Source: JASHVB01 sp049522565 (GTDB taxonomy: Bacteria; Pseudomonadota; Alphaproteobacteria; Acetobacterales; Acetobacteraceae). Taken from it: a stretch of DNA of 14,346 nt. A program made the translations under genes and the position numbers. The notes beneath the pieces are model-generated. The model was not told where the DNA came from. It was given only the letters and a program-made list of their open reading frames with translations, and ran no database searches. The number at the start of each line of letters is the position of its first letter. The stretch's first letter is position 1. Below are positions 7,020-14,145 of this stretch, piece after piece. Location of the stretch: NCBI GenBank assembly GCA_049522565.1, contig JBEKNT010000149.1:1-14346 (forward strand). The letters are read 5' to 3'.

Positions 7020-7093
7020 TGGCCGGGCTTGACCCGGGCATCTATGTAGATGTGGTGCCGCGATAGAATGCCGGGTCAAGCCCGGCCATGACG
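7015..7093. repeat. Inverted pair of repeat family A (copies 2 and 3)
   Basis: The left arm (7015-7041) and right arm (7068-7093) are near-perfect reverse complements of about 26 nt, differing by one base of length in the CCCGGG run, with a 26-nt spacer. Each arm carries the 23-nt unit seen at 7-29. The pair occupies the gap between the cupin-like gene and the GMC oxidoreductase gene, where its strong foldback could attenuate or end transcription from upstream. Confidence 0.82.
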
Positions 7094-7139
7094 GGTGGGG
7101 CGGTCCGTCCCGTACGTCAATCTTGTCGGGCGCCGCATT

Positions 7140-7727
7140 TTACACGCCCAGTGGCGCCTCTGTCCCGACCACGCGCTTATACGCCGCCCTGACATCGTCC
7201 GAGACGCTCTGCGTGTCCTCCCGCAAATTGCGCGGGGTGATCGCGATGAAAGCGATTTCCCAGTTGCCCGGGATCGGCTTGCCCACTTTCGGCAGGAACG
7301 CATGCGGCGCACCCGGCGCGTTGTGGAAATGGTCCCCACCGGTCACCGGGGTCAGCACGGGTTGCGCATCCTCGCCGATGGAGAACGCATCCGCCTCGCC
7401 GACCACATACATGGGAAACTGGTCGGTCCGACTTTTCGCGTGCTTGTGCAACTCCACTCTTGGCAGGAAGACCGCGGCAACCCCGCGGCCATGGCGGTTC
7501 TGGCCAAGACGCCACGGACCGGGCCCCGACAGGTCCACGGACGTTGCGAGCCTGTGCGCTTCCCGGCCGAGCACTTCCCGCAGCGCTTGCTTCGGATCGA
7601 ACGCTGGTTCCCGTGCGGAGCACGCCGCGCGGAGCTTGCTGAAGTCCTCATAAACGGCTCGCATCCACGCCAGCTCGTCCTCCGCCAGTTCATGGTCCAA
7701 CAACGGGATGCTTGAGTCCTCGGACAT
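7140..7727 (-). CDS. Cupin-like protein of unknown function
   Basis: 195 aa, soluble, with no signal peptide. The N-terminal third is helical and acidic. From about residue 80 it reads like a small beta-barrel: VELHKHAKSR (H94, H96) resembles cupin motif 1 and FHNAPGAPHAF (134-144, H142) resembles cupin motif 2, so a metal-binding cupin fold is inferred. The spacing does not fit the textbook motif exactly and the acidic ligand is not obvious, so the assignment is tentative. Start at 7727 is chosen because AAGGA lies 7 nt upstream; a TTG codon 10 residues earlier lacks a ribosome site. It is the last of three same-strand genes after the flavoprotein and the CMD-family protein (81-bp gap), suggesting a role in the same pathway, perhaps as a dioxygenase, isomerase or binding protein. 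Confidence 0.72.
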   Translation of the reverse strand: MSEDSSIPLLDHELAEDELAWMRAVYEDFSKLRAACSAREPAFDPKQALREVLGREAHRLATSVDLSGPGPWRLGQNRHGRGVAAVFLPRVELHKHAKSRTDQFPMYVVGEADAFSIGEDAQPVLTPVTGGDHFHNAPGAPHAFLPKVGKPIPGNWEIAFIAITPRNLREDTQSVSDDVRAAYKRVVGTEAPLGV

Positions 7728-7808
7728 CGATGTTTCCTTGGTGCTTGATTGGGACAATGGGTTTGTGGTCAGGCCGCACTGAGCCGGGCTTGCCCGGATC
7801 GTTGATGC

Positions 7809-8381
7809 CTAGTTATCCGCCGCGGGGGATGCCAGACCGTCAGGCGGCCAGACCGTGATCCCCTCCGCCAGCGGAATGCGCAGGTTGCGAAACAACAAGG
7901 AGAACGACATCCAGTTGCCCATGGCGATGATGAATTCCACCTGCTGTCCCGGGTCGGTGACATGCTTCGCCACCTCGGCCCAAACGGCATCCGAAATGGA
8001 CTTTCCCCCGAGACATTCATCGGTGGCGGCCAGGATCGCCTGGTCCACCGGCGTCAAGCGGTCAGAATTCCGCCAGTCGCGCACTGCCAGAATGTCCTCG
8101 GGCGGGAGCCCCGCCGTGGTCGCCACCCGCCAGTGCTGCGTCCACTCGTAGGCCGAGCCGGTGACCCAGCCGATCCGCATGATCATCAGTTCGCGCAACC
8201 GGGTGTCGAACTTGTTGTTCTCCAACAACTGCATCAACTGGCTGAACGCCACCCTCGCCACACCGGGATTGTTGGCCACGACGCGAAACGCCTCGCTCTG
8301 GGTACGCCGTGCGGGCATCCCCATCGCATCGCCGAGTTCGCGGGCGCGTTCCAGCGATACCATTGGCACACGTGCGGTCAT
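7809..8381 (-). CDS. Carboxymuconolactone decarboxylase (CMD/AhpD-like) family protein
   Basis: 190 aa. Residues 40-175 look like the all-helical CMD domain: FDTRLRELMIMRIGWVTGSAYEWTQH with E79, W80 and H83, then LTPVDQAILAATDECL (109-124) and VEFIIAMGNWMSFSLLFRNL (148-167). It lacks the CxxC pair of peroxide-reducing AhpD proteins, so it belongs to the YEWxxH subgroup found beside catabolic enzymes, whose reaction is mostly unproven. The ATG at 8381 has GGGGAGAG upstream with about 6-nt spacing. It lies 76 bp after the flavoprotein gene and 81 bp before the cupin-like gene, in a probable operon. A role as a decarboxylase, hydrolase or thiol-independent redox partner in ring or side-chain breakdown is inference. 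Confidence 0.86.
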   Translation of the reverse strand: MTARVPMVSLERARELGDAMGMPARRTQSEAFRVVANNPGVARVAFSQLMQLLENNKFDTRLRELMIMRIGWVTGSAYEWTQHWRVATTAGLPPEDILAVRDWRNSDRLTPVDQAILAATDECLGGKSISDAVWAEVAKHVTDPGQQVEFIIAMGNWMSFSLLFRNLRIPLAEGITVWPPDGLASPAADN

Positions 8382-8457
8382 CGTCACTCTCCCCTTGGCG
8401 TTTGCCCGATCGTCCTTCGCCCTGCGCGAGGCGGCAATCCCTGCCTCCTTGCGACGC

Positions 8458-9636
8458 TCACCAACCGGGGTCGCCCGGTCGCAGCCCGAGCAATACCTTG
8501 CCCGCCGATTCGAAATAGCCCGGCAGCCCCGCGGCGTGCTGCACGGCCACGTGCACGTCACGGAAGGCCCGTTCCAGCGGCAGGCGCGTGTAGATCGCGT
8601 TGGTGCCCGCCGCGTGAAACACCTTGTCGACCGCGCGGACGGATTCATGCATCGCATGCACCAGCGCCAGGCGTCCTTGCGCGATTGCCTGATCCGATGG
8701 CGTTGCTCCGGCACACAAGCCGCGCCAGAGCCGCCCGACGGCGTCGAAAACAAAAGCCCGGGCGGCGTTGACGATGGCTTCGGCCTCGGCGATGCGGGTC
8801 TGCACCATCGGCCGGTCGCGCAACAGATTGGCCGACATGGTGGAGGCTTCGGTGGCCGCGATCTCGGCCAGGCTGTCGATCGCTCCGCGCGCGATGCCGA
8901 GGGCATTCGCCGCCGAGGGGGTCCAAAGATTCACGTACCACGCGCGCGGGTTGTACAACGGGCCGGTTTCGCTCGGCTTGTCGTCCGACAGGCAACTTCG
9001 CCGCGCCGGCACGACGACGTCGTCCACCGTGAAGTCCTGGCTGCCGGTGCCGCGCATCCCCATCACCGACCAGGTGTCCACGATGGTCACGGAGTCCCTG
9101 GGCACCCACAACGCCCGCAGGACCGGGGTGCCGGCCGCCGTCTGCCGCGGCGCATCGCCGTCCATCATGATGCAGGTGCAGTAAAGCCAGCGCGCGTTCT
9201 GAATGCCGCTGGCGAAATTCCAGCGGCCCTTGACGCGATAGCCGCCGGGAACCTCCCAGGCACGCCCGCCCGGCCGGGCCGACCCGGCGCCGCGATAGTC
9301 GGCCGGGCTGCCGGCCAACTCGCGCCCAACCTCCGCCGGCAGCCGGCCGACGCTCAACGACAGGGCGGTGGCGATCATGGCGCACCAGCCGACCGATCCG
9401 TCGGCTTTCGACAGTTCCTCGACAACGCGGAACGCGGTCAGCGGCGGCGTCTCGGGGCCGCCCATCGAGCGCGGCAGGTACATTTGGTAGATGCCCGCTT
9501 TGGTAATCTCGGCCGCGAGGGCAGGCGGCGTTTGCCGCATCTGTTCCGTGTCGGTGCGGGCGGCGCGCACGGCGGGTGCCAACCGCATGGCGGCGGCAAC
9601 GATATCGGAGACGGGCGAGTCCGGGTCTTGGGTCAT
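8458..9636 (-). CDS. Acyl-CoA dehydrogenase-like flavoprotein (possible group D monooxygenase)
   Basis: 392 aa with the acyl-CoA dehydrogenase fold: helical N-terminus including ITKAGIYQMYLPRSMGGPE (residues 44-62), the beta region GGYRVKGRWNFASGIQNARW (131-150) and VMGMRGTGSQDFTVDDVVVP (191-210), then a helical C-terminal domain ending ERAFRDVHVAVQHAAG (355-370). The W-N-F-A-S-G and RD-x-H-x-A-x-Q-H patterns, and the absence of the usual catalytic glutamate context, fit the HsaA/HpaB-like branch that uses reduced flavin and oxygen for hydroxylation as well as true dehydrogenases cannot be ruled out. The ATG at 9636 has GAGGA about 10 nt upstream. It heads a same-strand run with the CMD-family and cupin-like genes, and no flavin reductase partner is visible here. 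Confidence 0.86.
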   Translation of the reverse strand: MTQDPDSPVSDIVAAAMRLAPAVRAARTDTEQMRQTPPALAAEITKAGIYQMYLPRSMGGPETPPLTAFRVVEELSKADGSVGWCAMIATALSLSVGRLPAEVGRELAGSPADYRGAGSARPGGRAWEVPGGYRVKGRWNFASGIQNARWLYCTCIMMDGDAPRQTAAGTPVLRALWVPRDSVTIVDTWSVMGMRGTGSQDFTVDDVVVPARRSCLSDDKPSETGPLYNPRAWYVNLWTPSAANALGIARGAIDSLAEIAATEASTMSANLLRDRPMVQTRIAEAEAIVNAARAFVFDAVGRLWRGLCAGATPSDQAIAQGRLALVHAMHESVRAVDKVFHAAGTNAIYTRLPLERAFRDVHVAVQHAAGLPGYFESAGKVLLGLRPGDPGW

Positions 9637-10069
9637 GGGGGTGTTTTCCTCGGCGTGCCGCCAGTCTCCCCAATGATCGGGCGCACGGCCAGAGCGCCGG
9701 GAGCGGCGGGGGTTCGACCGGGACGGGCGGGATGGCTGACACAACCTCGGCCCGGGTGGCGGTGTGGGTTGTTCGTTGCGGTCACGTCGTGCGGAAACCT
9801 TGTCGCACCCCGCGGTCAGGCGCAGGTGCCGCACCGGCAGCAGCGTGGCGGCACGACACATAGGCGACGTCCAGAAACGAACGAGTCATCTTGTGACGCG
9901 CACGACCGGCCTCACCGTCATGGCGGGCGAAGGCCCGCCATGGCGAATTGGGCGGGACCCGTGCGTTATGTGGCGCGGCAATCGTTGGGCGTCGCCACAC
10001 ACCGTGAGAACCCGGGCCGGCACCCGGACAGCAACGAGTCGCTCCGCCGGCCGTCTGATTGCACGCCGC
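9637..10069. other. Gene-free stretch, probable promoter region of the flavoprotein operon
   Basis: 433 nt without a convincing gene; open frames on both strands here look like composition shadows. It should contain the promoter for the leftward flavoprotein gene, but I found no convincing -35/-10 pair. It also follows the 3' end of the leftward glycosyltransferase (stop at 10070) without an obvious T-tailed terminator. The only clear structure is the palindrome at 9919-9942. Confidence 0.6.
9919..9942. repeat. REP-like palindrome, family C
   Basis: CATGGCGGGC (9919-9928), loop GAAG, GCCCGCCATG (9933-9942): a perfect 10-bp stem with a 4-nt loop. Its flank (CCGTCATGG) resembles that of family A, but the core differs. 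It lies between the leftward glycosyltransferase 3' end and the flavoprotein operon and may fold in the RNA of either. Only one copy is in the window. Confidence 0.65.
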
Positions 10070-11209
10070 CTAGTCCGCCTTGGCGTCATCCCGTGCCCAC
10101 GCCACCACCCGCGCGGCATTGCCCCGCCAGGTGTAGTCGCGCTGCGCGATCTCCGCCCGCGCCGCTTCGCCCAGCCGCCGCCGCAACCCGGCGTCGCCGG
10201 CCAGTCGCCGGATGGCACGCCACATCGCCCCGGCCTCTGCCGGGTCGAACAGCACCGCGGTCTCACCGTTGCGCAGCACCTCGCGGATATTCGGCTGATC
10301 CGGCGCGACGATCGCCCGCCCGGCCGCCATGTATTCGAAGATCTTCAGCGGCGAGGCGTAGCTCACCACCAGCGGCTGGAGGGCGATATCGAAGCCGGCC
10401 ACCAGAGCCGGGATGGCTTCGCGCGGTTGCAGCCCGGTGAAGGTCACCCGGTCGGCCAGGCCCAGCGCCGCCGCCTGGCGTTCCAGCGCCGGACGCGCCG
10501 GGCCGTCGCCCACCACCACCAGCCGCAGATCCGGCCCGCCAGGCTCGGCGGCCATCGCGGCGATCACCGCGTCCAGCCCGTGCCAGTCGCGCACGAAGCC
10601 GACGAAGCCCAGCACCGGCGGCCCCTCGCCGGCCTCGCGCGCCGGCAACCCGGAAAACTGCGCCGGATCGATGCCGTTCGGCACCACGGCGATCCGCTCC
10701 GGCGGCACGCCCGCGGCGGCGACCGCCTGTCCCAGCACGCCGGTGACCACCAGGACCTTGGCGGCCGAGCGCCACACGTAGCGCTCCAGCGCACTGGCCA
10801 GCCAGCGCAGGCGAAGCTGGCCGAAGCGCGTCCGCTCCTCGACCAGGGGCGCGTTGACCTCGAGGAACAGCGTCGCGCCGCTGCTGCGCGCCACCCAGGT
10901 GCCGGCCAGGTAATACAGGTTGTAGCGCTCGTAGATCAGCTCCGGCCGGAACCGGCGGCAGGCGGCGCGCAGCCGCCACCAGGCGGGAAGGTTGTAGGCC
11001 AGCTCAGCCAGTTCGCCGACCGCGCCGGGCAGGCGGGCGCGGATCCACGGCACCAGCCGGCTTTCGCCGCCGAAGCGCGCCTGTTCGTAGAAGCCGGGGC
11101 CGACCACCAGAACCTCGTGCCCGAGGCTGCGCAGCGCGGCGACCAGTTCCTCGACATGCACGCTCTGGCCGTCGCGCGATTGGATGCGGTGGCTGTACAG
11201 GATGCGCAT
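10070..11209 (-). CDS. Glycosyltransferase family 4 (GT-B fold), second copy type
   Basis: 379 aa. It starts MRILYSHRIQSRDGQSVHVE (residues 1-20), the acceptor-domain Rossmann strand and Gly/Ser loop of GT4 enzymes. ELIYERYNLYY is at 90-100, VVPNGIDPAQF at 175-185, the donor domain starts at PVLGFVGFVRDWHGLD (198-213), and SPLKIFEYMAAGRAIVAPD (286-304) is the nucleotide-sugar site. The first Glu of EX7E is Tyr284 here and only E292 remains, as I recall for the SPLKxFEYMA subgroup. Start at 11209 is preferred to 11242 because the motif begins there and the acyltransferase stop (11214) then does not overlap. It is last in the leftward glycan cluster. It is only distantly similar to the protein at 3010-4143, so it is not a recent duplicate. 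Sugar specificity unknown. Confidence 0.92.
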   Translation of the reverse strand: MRILYSHRIQSRDGQSVHVEELVAALRSLGHEVLVVGPGFYEQARFGGESRLVPWIRARLPGAVGELAELAYNLPAWWRLRAACRRFRPELIYERYNLYYLAGTWVARSSGATLFLEVNAPLVEERTRFGQLRLRWLASALERYVWRSAAKVLVVTGVLGQAVAAAGVPPERIAVVPNGIDPAQFSGLPAREAGEGPPVLGFVGFVRDWHGLDAVIAAMAAEPGGPDLRLVVVGDGPARPALERQAAALGLADRVTFTGLQPREAIPALVAGFDIALQPLVVSYASPLKIFEYMAAGRAIVAPDQPNIREVLRNGETAVLFDPAEAGAMWRAIRRLAGDAGLRRRLGEAARAEIAQRDYTWRGNAARVVAWARDDAKAD

Positions 11210-11213
11210 GGTC

Positions 11214-12332
11214 TCAGACCTCGCTGCTCGCGGCACCCTCACCCGCGCCGCTGACGCGTCTCGACCTCTCCCGCAGCGCGGGAGAGGTTACTATCAAGGC
11301 GCGCAGCCGTCCTAGTTTGTGGCGGGCGAGGAATACCAGGCCGGCGGGTCGGCGCGGATTGACCAGCACGATGCCGATGCGCTGCCGGCGCTGACTGGCC
11401 CAGCCCTGCTTGTAGGCATCGTCGCCGCGGCCGAAGTCGATCGCTCCCACATGCTCCCCATCCAGCAGCGTCCGCAGCATCAGCGCGGTCAGCACCGTGC
11501 CTGGCGAGTCCGCCTGGAAAGCCTCGTCATGCGCCAGTTTCAGCACCGTCGCGGTGCCGTGCTGCACAATCCAGAGCTGCGCCGCGACCGGCGCGCCACC
11601 GATGCGCCAGATGCCAAGGCGCAACAGCCCGGCGGCGGCGGTCTCCCGCATCAGCCCGGCATTGAAATGCGGGAACGGCTCCGGCTCTTTCCAGCTTCGG
11701 GCATAGACTTGCTCGAATGCGTCGATGCCGGGCTCCAGGTCCTGCGGCCGGGCGATCAGGGCGAAGCTGGCATCCGCGTGCCGCTCGCCACGGCGGAGCT
11801 TGCGCCGGATCGTCTCGCGCAGGGCGCCCGGGCGGCGGGCGAGATAGCCGGACCAGTCCAGCCCGCGCACGTCCTCGTGCCAATTGCCGAAATGGGCGAA
11901 CCGCAGCACCGCCAGGCCGGCCGCGCGCGCACCGTCGAGGCAGGCGGGCAGCGCCGGCCAGTCGTCCGGCAGGGCGTCGAGCCGCGTGGTCGCCCAGCCG
12001 CGGCAGAACCGGGCGAACGCAGCGAAGATTTCCGCCTGCGCCGGGGCGGAGAGGCCAGGCGCCAGCAGGGGCGCGTAGTCGCAGGTATAGGGCGTCGTGA
12101 GGCTTGCCAGCGCGGCGCCCGCCGCCGGCCGGAGCAGGGGGAACAGTGCCGCCGGCGTGTCGTCGGCCGACAGCAGCAGGAAGCAGGGCTGGGTGCCCTC
12201 CGGCAAGCCGGCGGAAACGACCGTGCGCCACCAGGCTCGGCTATGGAACAGACCGGGCGCGGCGGCGAACAGCCTGTCGGTCTCGGCGGGCAAGGCGTCG
12301 AGCGAGGTGTATGCCCGCAACCGGACCGTCAT
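11214..12332 (-). CDS. GNAT / FemAB-BioF2-like acyltransferase with repeat-encoded tail
   Basis: 372 aa of the same broad family as the protein at 4140-5231. Visible are FHSRAWWRTVV (residues 29-39), RPGALRETIRRKLRRGERH (167-185), APVAAQLWIVQHGTATVLKL (247-266) and the C-terminal signature IDFGRGDDAYKQGWASQRRQ (298-317). A likely acyl transfer to a glycan or glycolipid precursor is inferred from the family and from the adjacent glycosyltransferase. The ATG at 12332 overlaps the stop of the YdcF-like gene as ATGA, indicating translational coupling; an upstream ATG at 12362 would sit inside that gene. The last 24 residues (from about T349, SPALRERSRR onwards) are translated from a palindromic repeat at 11232-11288, so the original C-terminus has been replaced or extended. 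Confidence 0.84.
   Translation of the reverse strand: MTVRLRAYTSLDALPAETDRLFAAAPGLFHSRAWWRTVVSAGLPEGTQPCFLLLSADDTPAALFPLLRPAAGAALASLTTPYTCDYAPLLAPGLSAPAQAEIFAAFARFCRGWATTRLDALPDDWPALPACLDGARAAGLAVLRFAHFGNWHEDVRGLDWSGYLARRPGALRETIRRKLRRGERHADASFALIARPQDLEPGIDAFEQVYARSWKEPEPFPHFNAGLMRETAAAGLLRLGIWRIGGAPVAAQLWIVQHGTATVLKLAHDEAFQADSPGTVLTALMLRTLLDGEHVGAIDFGRGDDAYKQGWASQRRQRIGIVLVNPRRPAGLVFLARHKLGRLRALIVTSPALRERSRRVSGAGEGAASSEV
11232..11288 (-). repeat. REP-like repeat family B, copy inside a coding region
   Basis: On -, ACCTCTCCCGC, loop GCT, GCGGGAGAGGT form an 11-bp perfect hairpin (11288-11264), followed by a tail rich in CGCG and GGGTGAGGGTG. Related units lie at 13081-13143, 13151-13207, 14159-14217 and 14252-14310. 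This copy is in frame with the acyltransferase and encodes its C-terminus. Confidence 0.78.
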
Positions 12333-13045
12333 CGCAACGCATACCAAGCGCAGCCGATCCACTCGTGCAGGGCGTAGTAGCTGGTCTCCCAGGACGAAAC
12401 CCGCGGCACGAAGTCCCAGACGATCGGGCCGGGGACCAGGTCCAGCGGTGTCGGCGCAGCGGTCACCGTAAGGCCGGTCGCCGCGAAGGCCATCAGCGCG
12501 CGGCGCTCGTGCCAGGAGTGGGTGACGAGGTAGATCGAGTCGATGCCGGCGGCGCGCAGGATCGCGGCGCTGTCCCGGGCGTTCTCCCAGGTGTCGTGTG
12601 ACCGGTCCTCGGTCCAGCGCACCGGGACCTGGAAGTCCCGGATCAGGCTCTCGCGCATCTGCTCCGCGATCGGTGACGGTTCGGTCGGGGGCGATCCGCC
12701 GGAAACCAGGATCGGCAACCGGGTCTCCCGCTGAAGCGCCGCGCCGGCACGCAATCGTTCCAGTGTCAGGCGCCCGACCGTGACGCCCGGCGGGTTGCCG
12801 GCGGTGTGGGTCACCTCGGCGCTGAGGATGACGATCGCGCCGGGCGGCTTGTCGGTTGGTGGCGTGGTCGGCAGGTCACGCTCCAGCGAGCAAAGCAGCG
12901 TGCCTGCGACGGCCGGCATGGCCAGGGCAAGCAGCAGCAGCGCGGCGACGCCGATGAGCCATCGTGCGAGCCGCGGGAAGCTCCGCAGTAACGCCACGCC
13001 CGCGAGGATTGCCCATACAAGGCCCACCGGCGGCAGGACAATCAT
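12329..13045 (-). CDS. YdcF-like (DUF218) membrane protein
   Basis: 238 aa. Two membrane segments are visible at about residues 3-20 and 29-51, followed by a periplasmic or peripheral DUF218 domain. Motifs are PPGAIVILSAE (67-77), RLTLERLRAGAAL (92-104), PILVSGGSPP (111-120), EDRSHDTWENARDSA (146-160) and IYLVTHSWHERRALMAF (171-187). These match YdcF/SanA/ElyC proteins, linked in other bacteria to envelope or cell-wall carbon metabolism with an unproven reaction. The ATG at 13045 lacks a ribosome site; AAGGGGGG at 13077-13070 is instead 6 nt from an in-frame CTG at 13063, which would add KTLLV-type residues before the first helix. The gene is coupled to the following acyltransferase by ATGA and separated from the epimerase by 170 bp holding two family B repeats. 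Confidence 0.85.
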   Translation of the reverse strand: MIVLPPVGLVWAILAGVALLRSFPRLARWLIGVAALLLLALAMPAVAGTLLCSLERDLPTTPPTDKPPGAIVILSAEVTHTAGNPPGVTVGRLTLERLRAGAALQRETRLPILVSGGSPPTEPSPIAEQMRESLIRDFQVPVRWTEDRSHDTWENARDSAAILRAAGIDSIYLVTHSWHERRALMAFAATGLTVTAAPTPLDLVPGPIVWDFVPRVSSWETSYYALHEWIGCAWYALR

Positions 13046-13080
13046 GACCAGCAGCGTCTTCAGCGACGGCCCCCCTTAAA

Positions 13081-13207
13081 ACCTCTCCCGCGCGAGCGGG
13101 AGAGGTCGAGGCGCGCCAGCGACGAGGGTGAGGGTGATCGGGTCGCACGCGGCACCCTCATCCTCGGTGCTGCGCACCTTGACCTCTCCCGCTCGCGCGG
13201 GAGAGGT
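13081..13207. repeat. Inverted pair of repeat family B
   Basis: The outer 26 bases of each side (13081-13106 and 13182-13207) are exact reverse complements, and each is itself a hairpin with 11-bp arms ACCTCTCCCGC and GCGGGAGAGGT around a 4-nt loop (GCGA or TCGC). The less conserved tails (CGAGG-TGAGGGTG type) point inward. The element fills the gap between the epimerase stop (13216) and the YdcF-like gene, so in the transcript it can fold either as two small hairpins or as one long stem. Confidence 0.85.
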
Positions 13208-13215
13208 GTACGGGT

Positions 13216-14145
13216 TTAGTGACCGGTCGCGAGCCAGTCCAGCACCTTGCGCAGGCCAACGCGCAGCGGCACCGGGTCGCCCAGACCGAAGGCCGCACGG
13301 GCGCGCTGCGGCATGCCGGTGGAGTGGCGGATTTCCCCGGCGCGCGGTTCGCGGTGCCGGACATCGAGCGCCGTGCCGGCAAGCTCCGCGATGGTGCGCG
13401 CGAGATCGAGCACGCTGGTGGGCGTGCCGGTGCAGACGTTGAACACCGGCGCGCCGGGGTCCGGGCGCCGCATTGCGGCAAGCAGGGTGGCGACGACATC
13501 GGCGACGAAGACGAAGTCGCGGGTCTGGCCTCCGTCGCCGAACACGTCGATCGGCGCGCCACGCGCGACGCGCTCGCAGAAGATCGAGATCACGCCGGAA
13601 TACGGCGAGCGAGGGTCCTGGCGCGGGCCATAGACGTTGAAAAAGCGCAGGCCGGTGGTGGGGATGCCGTGCACGTGGCTGGCCACGCGCGCGTGCAGCT
13701 CGCAGGCGTATTTGTCGGCGCCATAGGCGGAGAGCGGGCGGCACTCGGCGTCCTCGCCGATCGGAGCCACGGGGCAGTCGCCATACACCGCGGCAGAGGA
13801 GGCGTAGACCACCGGGATCGGCACGCCGCGGCGGCGGATGGCGTCGAGCAGGGTGATCGTGCCGGTCAGGTTGGCGCGATGGGTGCCGAGCCAGTCGGTG
13901 ACGCCGCGCGCCACCGAGGCGATGGCGGCGAGATGGAACGCGCCGTCCACACCCTCGACCGCGGCGCGCACGGCATCCGGGTCTGCCACGTCGGCCTCGA
14001 TCAGCGTCACGCCGGGGGGCAGGTTGTCGTGCGACCCGGTGGACAGGTCGTCGAGCACCCGCACGGTATCGCCGCGGCGCACCAGCGCGTCGCACAGATG
14101 CGACCCGATAAAGCCGGCGCCGCCGGTGACAAGGAAAGTGGACAT
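13216..14145 (-). CDS. NAD-dependent epimerase/dehydratase (extended SDR, sugar-nucleotide type)
   Basis: 309 aa, typical of UDP-glucose 4-epimerase-like extended SDR proteins. FLVTGGAGFIGSHLC (residues 4-18) is the NAD-binding Gly-rich loop, LDDLSTG (31-37) the adenosine-binding turn, AFHLAAIASV (69-78), ASSAAVYG (115-122) with the catalytic Ser, and YGADKY (141-146) with Y141 and K145. RFFNVYGPRQDPRSPYSGVI (167-186) and RDFVFVADVV (209-218) complete the sugar-nucleotide site. It should interconvert or dehydrate an NDP-hexose in the cytoplasm, feeding glycan assembly; the substrate is unclear. Start at 14145 follows the usual N-terminus, while the frame remains open to 14265 through the inverted repeat. 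The purine-rich GGGAGAGG of that repeat lies 14 nt upstream, farther than an ideal ribosome site. It is first in the leftward cluster. Confidence 0.92.
   Translation of the reverse strand: MSTFLVTGGAGFIGSHLCDALVRRGDTVRVLDDLSTGSHDNLPPGVTLIEADVADPDAVRAAVEGVDGAFHLAAIASVARGVTDWLGTHRANLTGTITLLDAIRRRGVPIPVVYASSAAVYGDCPVAPIGEDAECRPLSAYGADKYACELHARVASHVHGIPTTGLRFFNVYGPRQDPRSPYSGVISIFCERVARGAPIDVFGDGGQTRDFVFVADVVATLLAAMRRPDPGAPVFNVCTGTPTSVLDLARTIAELAGTALDVRHREPRAGEIRHSTGMPQRARAAFGLGDPVPLRVGLRKVLDWLATGH

Noticed and set aside
7745..7758. TTGATTGGGACAAT upstream of the cupin-like gene as another FNR-type box
   Set aside because: Only 7 of 10 informative bases match with the right spacing and the second half-site is poor; it also lies too close to the start for class II activation.
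8161..10440. A 759-codon open frame on + running across the CMD, flavoprotein and glycosyltransferase genes
   Set aside because: It is antisense to three well-supported genes, is rich in Arg/Pro/Gly/His with no family motif, and spans unrelated gene boundaries. High GC keeps such frames open by chance.
11319..12377. A 352-codon open frame on + opposite the second acyltransferase
   Set aside because: Antisense, Gln/Arg/Gly-rich shadow; the - strand frame has family motifs and an ATGA junction.
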